A stretch of 14,979 nt of DNA, taken from NCBI GenBank assembly GCA_964558455.1, contig CAZLEE010000102.1:1-14979 (forward strand), given 5' to 3'. Under the pieces are notes generated by a model that was given only the letters and a program-made list of their open reading frames with translations, was not told where the DNA came from and did not search any database. This document shows, in pieces, positions 1 to 7,032 of the stretch. A program made the translations under genes and the position numbers. The DNA comes from DASRLE01 sp964558455 (GTDB lineage Bacteria > Verrucomicrobiota > Verrucomicrobiia > Limisphaerales > Palsa-1400). Positions within the stretch are counted from its first letter, which is position 1, and the number at the start of each line of letters is the position of its first letter.

Positions 1-2
1 AG

Positions 3-50
3 GGTTGGAAGGATGCGGGCGAGAAGACTGAGCCGGGTTCCAAGACCTGA
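3..50 (+). CDS. Possible C-terminal end of an unknown plus-strand gene (partial)
   Basis: Frame 3 is open from the left edge to a TGA at 48-50 and reads GWKDAGEKTEPGSKT, a charged hydrophilic tail like those on other proteins in this window. Most of its third codon positions are G or C. A strong plus-strand terminator begins 17 bases after this stop, so some plus-strand transcript ends here. The other two frames stop at 29-31 and at 82-84 (inside the terminator stem), which makes them less likely. No function can be assigned from 15 residues, and the fragment could be non-coding. Confidence 0.35.
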   Translation, partial: GWKDAGEKTEPGSKT

Positions 51-67
51 TCTGCTAATTTGTTCAG

Positions 68-98
68 GCCGGCTATCGTTGTGATAGCCGGCTTTTTT
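68..98 (+). terminator. Rho-independent terminator
   Basis: A perfect 10-bp GC-rich stem (GCCGGCTATC at 68-77, GATAGCCGGC at 83-92) with a 5-base loop is followed directly by six T at 93-98. This is a textbook intrinsic terminator reading left to right, so it ends the transcript entering from the left edge. On the minus strand the stem is not followed by a T run, so it is a weak terminator for dnaE, whose stop codon lies only about 10 bases away. Confidence 0.92.
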
Positions 99-108
99 GT
101 GTCCAAAT

Positions 109-3100
109 TTAATCCTCCCCGCCGCCGTTGCCGTTGCCGGGTTTCTTTTCCCATTGGCGCTGGGTGCGCTGGGGGAGGGTTGTGTCCGCTTTGGCGTAAT
201 AGGTGTCGGGACCGAATTTGGCGTCCAAGGCTTCTTGCAGGGCGACGGAGGGTTTGACGAAGTAGCGGTCGTGCGTTTCGATGAAGACGTTTTCGCCGCC
301 CGGCCACGTCAGGCGGATGAACAGCTCGCATTTTCCGGGATGGGCTTCGACGATGGCGCGGGCTTCCATGAGCAGGGCCGGGGTGAGGCGGGGGACGTGC
401 AGGCGGAGGTGGACTTGTTTGGTGTACAGATGCGGGGCGTCTTGCAGGAGGACGACGGATTGGGGGAAAAGCTTCGGCTTGTCCTCGGAGCGATTAACTT
501 CGCCGGTGATGAGCAGGGTGGCGTTTGGCACGATGAGGGGGACGAATTTCTCGTAAACATCGTTGAAGAGGAGGATTTGGATCGATCCGCTCAGGTCCTC
601 CACTGTGGCCAGGGCGTAGGCCTTGCCCGATTTTTTTGAGATGCCTTTTTGCACCTCGGTCACAAGACCGCCGATGCGGGTCATGGCGTGATTGGCGAGG
701 GTGGCGAGTTGCTCGGTGGTGTGCGTGGCGTATTTCTCCAGGATCGGCGCGAAAGGCGTCAGGGGATGGCCGGTGACGTAGAAGCCGAGCAGTTCGCGTT
801 CGAAGGCGAGCAATTCGTGTTGGGGCCATTCGGCCAATTGTTTTTCCGGTTCCGGCTTGTTATCAGCTTTATCCTCCAGCAGACCGAAAAGAGTGTCCTG
901 TCCGCGCTGCCGGTCTTGAATTATCCCGGCGGCGCGCGCCAGCACCCGGTCGATCTTGGAAAACATGGTCGCCCGGTTCTCGCCGAAACAGTCGCAGGCG
1001 CCCGATTTGATGAGGGCTTCGAGGGCTTTGCGGTTGACAGTGCGTCCGTCCACCCGTTCGCAAAGGTCGGAGAGCGATTTGAATTTGCCCGCCTTGCGGG
1101 GTTCGAGGAGGCTTGCGACCGCGACCTCGCCCATGCCTTTGATGGCAGCCAGGCCGAAACGGATGGCCATTTTTTCCGGGGCGCCTGATTCGCGCGGGCC
1201 GGGGGCGAAAAAGACGCCGCTTTGATTGACATCGGGGGGCAGGACCTCGATGCCGGAGAGGCGGGCTTCGCCAATGAGGACGCTCAACTTGCCAATGTCG
1301 CTCATGTCGTTGGTCATGAGGGCGCAGAAAAATTCGACGGGATAATTGGTCTTCAACCAGGCGGTTTGATAAGCGACGATGGCGTAGGCGGCGGCGTGGG
1401 ATTTGTTGAAACCGTAACCGGCGAATTTTTCCAGCAAATCGAAAACCTCGTTGGCCTTGTCGGCGGGGATGTTATTGAGTTTGGCGCAACCCTCGACGAA
1501 CACCTTGCGGTGTTTGACCATTTCCTCGAGCTTTTTTTTGCCCATGGCGCGGCGGAGCAGGTCGGCCTTGCCGAGGCTGAATCCGGCCAGCACCTGCGTG
1601 GCCTGCATCACCTGTTCCTGATAGATGAGCACGCCGTAAGTTTCCTTGCTGATTGATTCGAGCAGCGGGTGCGCGTATTCGACTTTGACCTCGCCGTGGC
1701 GGCGTTTGATGAAATCGGGAATCAGGTCCATTGGTCCCGGCCGGTAAAGCGCGACCAGCGCGGTGATGTGTTCGATGGAACCGATCTGGAACTTGCGGCA
1801 CAAATCGCGCATTCCGCCTGATTCCAATTGGAACACGCCTCCGGTATTGCCCTGGTTCAGGAGGTCGTAAGTTTTTTGGTCGTCGAGGGGCAGGTGGTCG
1901 ATGGGGACTTCCACGCCGCGATTGGTCCGGATCAACTCGCAGGCGTTGCGGATGACGGTGAGGGTTTTCAGGCCGAGGAAGTCCATTTTGAGCAGGCCCA
2001 GATCGCCCACCGGACCCATGGGGTATTGGGTGACAATCGCGCCGTCCTCGTCTTTTTTGAGAGGAAGGAGATTGACCAGCGGTTGATCGCCGATGACCAC
2101 GCCCGCCGCGTGGACGGAAGCGTTGCGGGTCAAATCCTCCAGTATCAAAGCGGTGTCGATCAGCTCGTGCGTCTGTTCCTCTTCCTCGTAGGCCTGCTTG
2201 AATTCGGGGGATTGATCCAGCGCTTTATGAAGATCCATCTTCAATTCGTTGGGGACCATCTTGGCCAGGCGGTCGCAATCGCCGTAGCTCATCCCCATCA
2301 CCCGGCCCACGTCGCGCAGGACGGATTTCGCGCCCATGGTGCCGAAGGTGATGATTTGGGCGACGGACAACTGCCCGTATTTTTGCCGGACGTATTCGAT
2401 GACATCGATGCGGCGGTCATCGGCGAAGTCGATGTCAATATCAGGAGGATTGACACGTTCGGGATTGAGGAAACGTTCGAAGAGCAGGCCGTAGCGGATG
2501 GGGTCAACGTTGGAAATTTCCAGGAGATAAGTGACAATCGAACCGGCGGCCGAACCGCGCGCCACGCACGAGACGCCCTTGCTCCGCCCGTAACGGACGA
2601 AGTCGCCCACGATGAGGAAATAGCTGATGAAGCCGGTTTTCTCGATCACCTTCAACTCCACCTCCAGGCGGTCCAGGACCGCTTTGATGCCGGCCGCCTG
2701 ATCGACGGGGACGGCGGGGTCCGGGGAGGCGTTGGGCAATTTGCGCGGGTCATCAATGCCGGTCACGACGAAGCCCGAAGCCTCGGAACGGGCGTGGATG
2801 CTGTAACGCTGCTCCAGGCCCCCGGCCAGGAGTTGGCGCAAACAAGCCTCGCGCGACATGTCTTTTGGCTGGGGAAAAAGCGGGTAATGCAGCTTGTTGA
2901 ATTCGATTTCCAGGTTGCACTTTTCCGCCACTTCCAACGTGTTTAGCACCGCCTCCGGCACTTCGCTGAAACGGGCCTTCATTTCCTCGGCCGAGCGCAG
3001 ATAAAACTGCTCCGGCTGATAGCGCATCCGCTTGGTGTCGCTCAAGAGGGTTTGGGTGCCGATGCAAATCAGGCAATCGTGGGCGTGGGAATGGGATTTT

Positions 3101-3744
3101 TCCACGTAATGCACATCGTTCGTCGCCACCAATTTCAGGCCGAATTCCTTGGCCCAGGCGATGAGAGTGCGATTGACCTTCAACTGTTCGGGCAGGCCGT
3201 GATTTTGCAGTTCGAGATAAAAATTATCCGCGCCCAGGGTTTGTTTAAACCAATCAATGGTGTCGCGCGCCTTGGCCGGCTGGTCCTTGACAATCAGGTC
3301 GGGAATTTCGCCGGCGAGGCAGCCGGACAGGGCGATCAACCCCTGGGCGTGCGTGGCGAGGATTTCCTTGTCGATGCGCGGTTTGTAATAATATCCCTCC
3401 AAGTGGGCGGCGGTGACGAGCTGGATCAGATTTTTGTAACCCGTCTGGTCCCGGGCCAGCAAACCGAGGTGATGATAAACATCGCGTCCGCCCATGCTGG
3501 ATTTTTTATCCAGGCGGCTGCCCGGCGCCACATAGACCTCGCAGCCGATGATCGGCTTGATCCCGCAGGCGCGCGCCGACTTATAAAAATCAATCGCCCC
3601 GTAAAGGACGCCGTGATCCGTGATGGCCATGGCGGGGAAATTGAGTTCCTTCGCCTTTTCCATCAGGCGATCCATACGGCATGCGCCATCGAGCAGGGAA
3701 TACTCGGTGTGCAGATGAAGATGAACAAAATCGGCATGAGCCAT
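109..3744 (-). CDS. dnaE: DNA polymerase III subunit alpha (DnaE1 type)
   Basis: This is the catalytic C-family polymerase that replicates the chromosome with the beta clamp and clamp loader. The 1211 residues show the usual order: an N-terminal PHP domain (about 5-280) opening with HLHLHTEYSLLDG, the palm with PDIDIDF (D437 and D439 catalytic) and KMDFLG (D588 the third carboxylate), fingers, tandem helix-hairpin-helix region (about 860-920), and an OB fold (about 1022-1105, GGLVTEVQKGISKKSGKAY). Length fits DnaE1 (about 1150-1200) rather than the shorter DnaE2/ImuC. All nine PHP metal-ligand positions appear filled (H10, H12, D19, H44, E69, H91, C142, D210, H212), which suggests a live exonuclease site. 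The ATG at 3744 places the PHP motif where it usually sits; only a weak GGA directly precedes it. It is transcribed divergently from the small gene at 3880. The C-terminus ends in a short Gly/Asn-rich tail. Confidence 0.98.
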   Translation of the reverse strand: MAHADFVHLHLHTEYSLLDGACRMDRLMEKAKELNFPAMAITDHGVLYGAIDFYKSARACGIKPIIGCEVYVAPGSRLDKKSSMGGRDVYHHLGLLARDQTGYKNLIQLVTAAHLEGYYYKPRIDKEILATHAQGLIALSGCLAGEIPDLIVKDQPAKARDTIDWFKQTLGADNFYLELQNHGLPEQLKVNRTLIAWAKEFGLKLVATNDVHYVEKSHSHAHDCLICIGTQTLLSDTKRMRYQPEQFYLRSAEEMKARFSEVPEAVLNTLEVAEKCNLEIEFNKLHYPLFPQPKDMSREACLRQLLAGGLEQRYSIHARSEASGFVVTGIDDPRKLPNASPDPAVPVDQAAGIKAVLDRLEVELKVIEKTGFISYFLIVGDFVRYGRSKGVSCVARGSAAGSIVTYLLEISNVDPIRYGLLFERFLNPERVNPPDIDIDFADDRRIDVIEYVRQKYGQLSVAQIITFGTMGAKSVLRDVGRVMGMSYGDCDRLAKMVPNELKMDLHKALDQSPEFKQAYEEEEQTHELIDTALILEDLTRNASVHAAGVVIGDQPLVNLLPLKKDEDGAIVTQYPMGPVGDLGLLKMDFLGLKTLTVIRNACELIRTNRGVEVPIDHLPLDDQKTYDLLNQGNTGGVFQLESGGMRDLCRKFQIGSIEHITALVALYRPGPMDLIPDFIKRRHGEVKVEYAHPLLESISKETYGVLIYQEQVMQATQVLAGFSLGKADLLRRAMGKKKLEEMVKHRKVFVEGCAKLNNIPADKANEVFDLLEKFAGYGFNKSHAAAYAIVAYQTAWLKTNYPVEFFCALMTNDMSDIGKLSVLIGEARLSGIEVLPPDVNQSGVFFAPGPRESGAPEKMAIRFGLAAIKGMGEVAVASLLEPRKAGKFKSLSDLCERVDGRTVNRKALEALIKSGACDCFGENRATMFSKIDRVLARAAGIIQDRQRGQDTLFGLLEDKADNKPEPEKQLAEWPQHELLAFERELLGFYVTGHPLTPFAPILEKYATHTTEQLATLANHAMTRIGGLVTEVQKGISKKSGKAYALATVEDLSGSIQILLFNDVYEKFVPLIVPNATLLITGEVNRSEDKPKLFPQSVVLLQDAPHLYTKQVHLRLHVPRLTPALLMEARAIVEAHPGKCELFIRLTWPGGENVFIETHDRYFVKPSVALQEALDAKFGPDTYYAKADTTLPQRTQRQWEKKPGNGNGGGED

Positions 3745-3879
3745 TCCATAAAACTAGGGTTCAAACCCCAAAGATCAAAGGCCAATTTCACGGTTCGGCC
3801 GCAAAAGAGAATTCAGGGCTGGAAAATTTGGCTTGCAGTTTGTAGGGGAATTCATTACGCTCGCGGCCACAAACACTTT
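3745..3879. promoter_or_regulatory. Divergent promoter region between dnaE and the small gene
   Basis: These 135 bases separate two divergent starts and must hold at least the dnaE promoter unless that gene is read from elsewhere. No hexamer pair close to the sigma-70 consensus is visible. The best plus-strand candidate is TTGCAG, 17 bases, then TACGCT, just before the small gene; the best minus-strand candidate is TTGATC, 16 bases, then TAGTTT, which would leave a leader of only a few bases. Both are weak, so the call rests on gene arrangement. Confidence 0.35.
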
Positions 3880-4137
3880 ATGCGCATTGTGATTCAAGAT
3901 TCTGCCGGCAAAGCCTATCTCAACGGACAGGCGTGGACTGCCGAGGCTGACCAGGCGCAGGAATTTGAGACCGTGGCGCAAGCGGAGACGTATTGCCGCG
4001 AGCAAAACGTGCGGCAGGCGATGATCGTGCTGAAATTCAGCGATGCGACCCGGGAGGATATTCGCTACCCCATCGGCCCCCGGGACGCCCTGCTCGTTTC
4101 CCGTCCTCCCACGACCAAAATACGCAGTCTGGCCTGA
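3880..4137 (+). CDS. Small uncharacterised protein, 85 residues
   Basis: I do not recognise a named family. The protein starts MRIVIQDSAGKAYLNGQAW and is soluble and mixed alpha/beta in look: a short strand, a YLNGQAWT turn, an acidic helix-prone segment (about residues 20-44, EAD..AQEFETVAQAETYC), a strand AMIVLKF (about 47-53), then a Pro/Arg-rich basic tail. It has no signal peptide or membrane segment. The ATG at 3880 is chosen because the frame, although open far upstream, runs antisense to dnaE before it. No Shine-Dalgarno site precedes it, only ACTTT. It lies 140 bases before prs on the same strand, so it may be a separate unit. Its pattern (K-x-YL, W, a helix, then a strand) recalls small hypothetical proteins of Verrucomicrobiota; this is from memory and untested. 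Codon use matches its neighbours. Confidence 0.7.
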   Translation: MRIVIQDSAGKAYLNGQAWTAEADQAQEFETVAQAETYCREQNVRQAMIVLKFSDATREDIRYPIGPRDALLVSRPPTTKIRSLA

Positions 4138-4189
4138 GAACGGGCTGGAGCCGGGTTGGGCAGGAATTCAGTTTTCGACAAAAATGGTC

Positions 4190-4217
4190 TTGCGCCAAAG
4201 GTTACGGTTGATACATT
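4190..4217 (+). promoter_or_regulatory. Weak candidate sigma-70 promoter for the prs cluster
   Basis: TTGCGC (4190-4195) and TACATT (4212-4217) are separated by 16 bases and lie about 60 bases before the prs start. They match the consensus hexamers at 3 of 6 and 4 of 6 positions. The 140-base gap before prs is the largest on this strand within the cluster, so a promoter here is expected, but this particular site is a guess. Confidence 0.25.
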
Positions 4218-4277
4218 ACCCGTTCGCGGGCTAATGGCCTTCGAATGGTACTGTCTCGATTCATTGATTTGTAACCT

Positions 4278-5222
4278 GTGAAAATTTTTGCCGGAACGTC
4301 CAATCTGCCGTTAGCCAAGAGCATCGCTGCTTCCATTGGCATGGAATTGGGCAAATGCACCATCAGCGCCTTCCCAGACGGCGAAACATTCGCCAAGATA
4401 GATGAGAACGTGCGCGGAGAGGACGTGTACATTGTGCAGTCCACCGCTCCGCCCACCAATCATTACTACATGGAAATGTTCATCATGATGGATGCGGTGC
4501 GGCGGGCCAGCGCCAAGCGGATCACAGCCGTGCTTCCGTTTTACGGTTACGCGCGCCAGGATCGCAAGGATCAGCCCCGCGTGCCCATCACCGCGAAATT
4601 GGTGGCAAACCTCCTCGTGGCGGCGGGCGCAAACCGGATATTGACCATGGACTTGCACGCCCAGCAAATCCAGGGATTCTTTGACATCCCGGTCGATCAT
4701 CTCTACGCGGCGCCGGTGATGTATGAATATTTAAAGAAGAAGAATCTGGGCGATTTGGTAGTGGTCAGCCCCGATGTGGGAGGGTTGAAGATGGCGCACG
4801 CCTACGCGCAGGTTTTGCACGCGGGGCTGGCCATTGTGGCCAAACGGCGTAAGAGCGCGACGGATATCGAGTCCGTGGGGGTGATCGGGGAAATCCGGGG
4901 GCGCAATGTGCTGATGGTGGATGATTTGACCGAGACAGCCGGGACGCTGGTCAATGCGGCCGAGTTGTTGAAGAAAAAAGGGGCCAAGAAAATCATTGCC
5001 TGTGTTTCGCACGCGATTTTGGGGGATCTGGGAATCGAGAGGATGCGAAAATCAAAGATTGACGAATTAATTACGACTGATACTGTCCTACGCCCCGCCA
5101 TTAGCGGGATAAAGATCACGACATTGAGCGTGGCTGCGCTGCTAGGTGAGGCGATAAAGCGGATTAACTGCAACTCATCAGTTACGTCGCTTTTCGAGTT
5201 CAAGGGTGGGCGCACCAGTTAA
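4278..5222 (+). CDS. prs: Ribose-phosphate pyrophosphokinase (PRPP synthetase)
   Basis: It transfers pyrophosphate from ATP to ribose 5-phosphate, giving the PRPP needed for purine, pyrimidine, NAD, histidine and tryptophan synthesis in the cytosol. The 314 residues match the normal bacterial length. Visible signatures are FPDGE (32-36), the flexible ATP loop region YARQDRKDQPRVPITAK (91-107), DLHAQQIQGFF (125-135) with H127, the pentose-phosphate loop VDDLTETAGTL (214-224), and SVTSLF near the C-terminus. The PRPP loop carries Glu219 where many homologues have Asp (DD-x-x-DT-x-GT), a conservative change. The start is a GTG at 4278, giving the standard KIFAGTSN opening; there is no Shine-Dalgarno site before it. 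It is the first gene of a tight same-strand cluster, 38 bases before rplY, an arrangement (prs-ctc-pth) shared with many bacteria. Confidence 0.97.
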   Translation: MKIFAGTSNLPLAKSIAASIGMELGKCTISAFPDGETFAKIDENVRGEDVYIVQSTAPPTNHYYMEMFIMMDAVRRASAKRITAVLPFYGYARQDRKDQPRVPITAKLVANLLVAAGANRILTMDLHAQQIQGFFDIPVDHLYAAPVMYEYLKKKNLGDLVVVSPDVGGLKMAHAYAQVLHAGLAIVAKRRKSATDIESVGVIGEIRGRNVLMVDDLTETAGTLVNAAELLKKKGAKKIIACVSHAILGDLGIERMRKSKIDELITTDTVLRPAISGIKITTLSVAALLGEAIKRINCNSSVTSLFEFKGGRTS

Positions 5223-5248
5223 GCTGGCGTTGCAGGGAAAAATTATAT

Positions 5249-5252
5249 AAGG
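5249..5252 (+). promoter_or_regulatory. Ribosome binding site of rplY
   Basis: AAGG lies 8 bases before the ATG at 5261 within an A-rich leader (GGTAAAAAAG). It is one of the few recognisable Shine-Dalgarno cores in this window and supports the chosen start. Confidence 0.5.
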
Positions 5253-5260
5253 TAAAAAAG

Positions 5261-6085
5261 ATGAAATCTGTTGCTTTAACCGCGTTTCCGCGGACGACGG
5301 GTCGCCGGGCCGGCGCCAAGAAATTGCGCTCCGAAGGCCGTGTTTCCGCCGTCATTTATGGACGCCTCAATCCGCCCCAAAGTCTTGAATTTAAGGTCAA
5401 GGAAATCAAGGACGTCATGCTCAAGGCCGCCTCCGAAATCGTCCTGCTGGACCTTTCGGTGCAAGGCGACGCCAAGCCGAAACGGCTCGCCCTTATCAAG
5501 GAAATCCAGCATCACGTTTTGACCCATGAGATGCTGCACGTTGATTTGCACGAGGTGGCCGAGAACGAAAAGGTCACCATGATGGTGCCGGTGGAGGCGA
5601 TTGGCGATCCGGCGGGGGTCAGGACCGGCGGCGGCACATTGGAGCACATCATGTTCAAATTGAAAGTGCGCGCCCTGCCCAAAGACCTTCCGGAAGCTTT
5701 GATCGTGGATGTCAGTCTTTTGGAGATCGGCAAGGCGATACACCTTGGCGAGATCAAGGCGCCCGCCGGAGTCGAAATCCTGGGCGACAAACATATTTCA
5801 GTGCTGTCTGTGGCTGCGCCGGTGAGCGAAGCCCAGGAAGCCGCCACCCTTGAAGCCGCAACGACGCCCACGGGCGAAGTCGAGATGCTCAAGGAGAAGA
5901 AGGAAGACGGGACGGAAGCCAAGCCCGGCGAGAAGGCGGGGGAGAAAGCGGGAGCCAAAGCGGGTGAGAAGGCCGGAGACAAGGGCGCGGAGAAAGCTGG
6001 AGCCAAGGGCGAAAAGGCAGCTCCCGCCGCCGCAGATAAAGCAGCCGGGAAGAAGCCTGACAAGAAGGGCGAGAAGAAGAAGTAA
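5261..6085 (+). CDS. rplY: 50S ribosomal protein L25/CTC with long charged C-terminal tail
   Basis: L25 of the long CTC/TL5 type binds 5S rRNA in the large subunit. Residues 1 to about 93 form the L25 core (RRAGAKKLRSEGRVSAVIYG is typical) and about 95-186 the TL5 C-terminal beta domain (VTMMVPVEAIGDPAGV, GGTLEHI, LPKDLPEALIVDVS). After residue 186 comes an 88-residue tail rich in Lys, Ala, Glu and Gly, with degenerate KAGEKAG-type repeats at about 223-253 and a basic end (KKPDKKGEKKK). The usual CTC-type protein is about 185-220 residues, so the tail is the unusual part. It is probably disordered and may add RNA contacts; that is inference. The gene sits between prs and pth, its usual neighbours. 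Confidence 0.95.
   Translation: MKSVALTAFPRTTGRRAGAKKLRSEGRVSAVIYGRLNPPQSLEFKVKEIKDVMLKAASEIVLLDLSVQGDAKPKRLALIKEIQHHVLTHEMLHVDLHEVAENEKVTMMVPVEAIGDPAGVRTGGGTLEHIMFKLKVRALPKDLPEALIVDVSLLEIGKAIHLGEIKAPAGVEILGDKHISVLSVAAPVSEAQEAATLEAATTPTGEVEMLKEKKEDGTEAKPGEKAGEKAGAKAGEKAGDKGAEKAGAKGEKAAPAAADKAAGKKPDKKGEKKK
5927..6019 (+). repeat. Degenerate short tandem repeat encoding GEKAG units in L25
   Basis: Residues 223-253 of L25 read as imperfect copies of a 4-5 residue unit (GEKAG, GAKAG, GEKAG, GDKGA, EKAGA, KGEKA). At DNA level the units are variations on GGNGAGAAGGC or GGAGCCAAAGC with third-base differences. This suggests old repeat expansion held by selection on composition, not a recent slippage tract. 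Confidence 0.7.
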
Positions 6086-6100
6086 CACAGCCTTGACCCG

Positions 6101-6709
6101 GTGGAGAATTTGTTTCTCATCACGGGGTTGGGCAATCCCGGCCAGGAGTATGCCGGGACGCGGCATAACATCGGGTATGAACTTGCCGCGCGTCTGGCAG
6201 GGCAGTCGCGGGCAGTCTGGAAGTTGGAAAAGAAATTCAACGCCCGGCTGGCTTGGCTGGAACAGACGGGGCGGAAGATTATTTTGTGCCAGCCGCAGAC
6301 GTTCATGAACGCGAGCGGCGAAGCAGTGGGCGCGCTGGCGCGGTTTTACCAGTTGCCGGTGGAAAGGACTCTGGTAGTGGTGGACGATGCGGATCTGTCC
6401 TTGGGGCAAATCCGGTTGCGGAGCGAAGGCAGCAGCGGCGGCCATCATGGGTTGGAATCCGTGGAGCAGCAGTTGGGGACGAGGAATTATCCTCGATTGC
6501 GTCTGGGGATCGGGCGACGGGCGGAAGAGGACCGGCAGATAACGAATTACGTTCTGGGCCGGTTCACGGCCGGGGAACGGGAGATAGTGGAAGAAGTTCT
6601 GGCGCGGGCCATCCGTCAGGTGGAATGTTGGTGGGGCGCCGGAATAAAAGAAGCGATGAATCAATTTAACGGGGCTGTCACAGCTCCGCCGAAAAAAGGA
6701 AATTTGTGA
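6101..6709 (+). CDS. pth: Peptidyl-tRNA hydrolase
   Basis: It cleaves the ester bond of peptidyl-tRNAs dropped from stalled ribosomes, returning free tRNA. At 202 residues it is close to the family norm of about 190-200. Visible sites, with E. coli equivalents, are N12 in GLGNPG (N10), catalytic H22 in TRHNIGY (H20), N70 in TFMNASG (N68) and D95 in VVVDDADLS (D93). At the fifth conserved position the protein reads GGHHGLES, so His116 replaces the usual Asn (N114, GGHNGLKS). The start is a GTG at 6101, 15 bases after the L25 stop, with no Shine-Dalgarno site; it puts FLITGLGNPG in the usual place. The TGA stop overlaps the GTG of rpsF (GTGA), which indicates coupled translation. Confidence 0.96.
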   Translation: MENLFLITGLGNPGQEYAGTRHNIGYELAARLAGQSRAVWKLEKKFNARLAWLEQTGRKIILCQPQTFMNASGEAVGALARFYQLPVERTLVVVDDADLSLGQIRLRSEGSSGGHHGLESVEQQLGTRNYPRLRLGIGRRAEEDRQITNYVLGRFTAGEREIVEEVLARAIRQVECWWGAGIKEAMNQFNGAVTAPPKKGNL

Positions 6710-7023
6710 AACGTTACGAAGGTTTGTTCATATTAAACTCTGCAGGCAAGGAAGAGACGCTGAAGGACACGATGGATAAGATTTCAGCCGAGATCGTTGC
6801 CGTCGGCGGCAAGGTTGAGACGGTGCAGAAGATGGACAAGAAGGCGTTTGCGCGCGTGGCGGACCACAAGTTCACCGGCGGGTTTTACGTCAATTATGTT
6901 TTTGAAGCCGGCCCGGAGAGCATCATCCAGATGCGCCAGCATTTTTCCCTGAACGAGGATATCTTTCGCGTTTTGTTCACCCTCGCGCCCGCGCCGGTGG
7001 AAAAGGCGGAAGCCGTCAAATAA
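6706..7023 (+). CDS. rpsF: 30S ribosomal protein S6
   Basis: S6 binds the central domain of 16S rRNA on the small-subunit platform as a dimer with S18. The 105 residues open with KRYEGLFIL, the standard first strand, and continue with KDTMDKISAEI, VGGKVETVQKM, the GGFYVNYVFEAGPESI segment and FRVLFTLAP. Length matches the family core with a short tail (VEKAEAVK). The GTG start at 6706 overlaps the pth stop by four bases, and AAAAAAGGA just upstream is a clear purine-rich ribosome binding site inside pth. Because the gene overlaps pth there is no room for the S6:S18-binding leader RNA that controls rpsF in some bacteria. Confidence 0.96.
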   Translation: MKRYEGLFILNSAGKEETLKDTMDKISAEIVAVGGKVETVQKMDKKAFARVADHKFTGGFYVNYVFEAGPESIIQMRQHFSLNEDIFRVLFTLAPAPVEKAEAVK

Positions 7024-7032
7024 CCCCTGTTT

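Noticed and set aside
31..50. GGGTTCCAAGACC near the left edge as a tRNA 3' part
   Set aside because: The T-loop spacing is wrong (no C at position 61) and no CCA or acceptor stem follows.
1828..2946. 372-codon plus-strand open frame inside dnaE
   Set aside because: It lies fully antisense to conserved polymerase domains and its composition mirrors the opposite strand.
3754..3770. AGGGTTCAAACCCC resembling a tRNA T-arm
   Set aside because: No acceptor, D-arm or anticodon arm lies at the required distances; the stem is only four base pairs.
3052..3879. Long upstream extension of the small gene frame into dnaE
   Set aside because: The upstream part is antisense to the PHP domain; the credible protein begins at the ATG at 3880, just outside dnaE.
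5927..6019. CRISPR-like or satellite repeat
   Set aside because: The units are 12-15 bases, degenerate, without spacers and in frame inside L25, so they are protein repeats.
5512..6306. 264-codon minus-strand frame over the L25 tail and pth
   Set aside because: Its Ala/Pro/Ser-rich middle is simply the complement of the Lys/Ala/Glu codons of L25.
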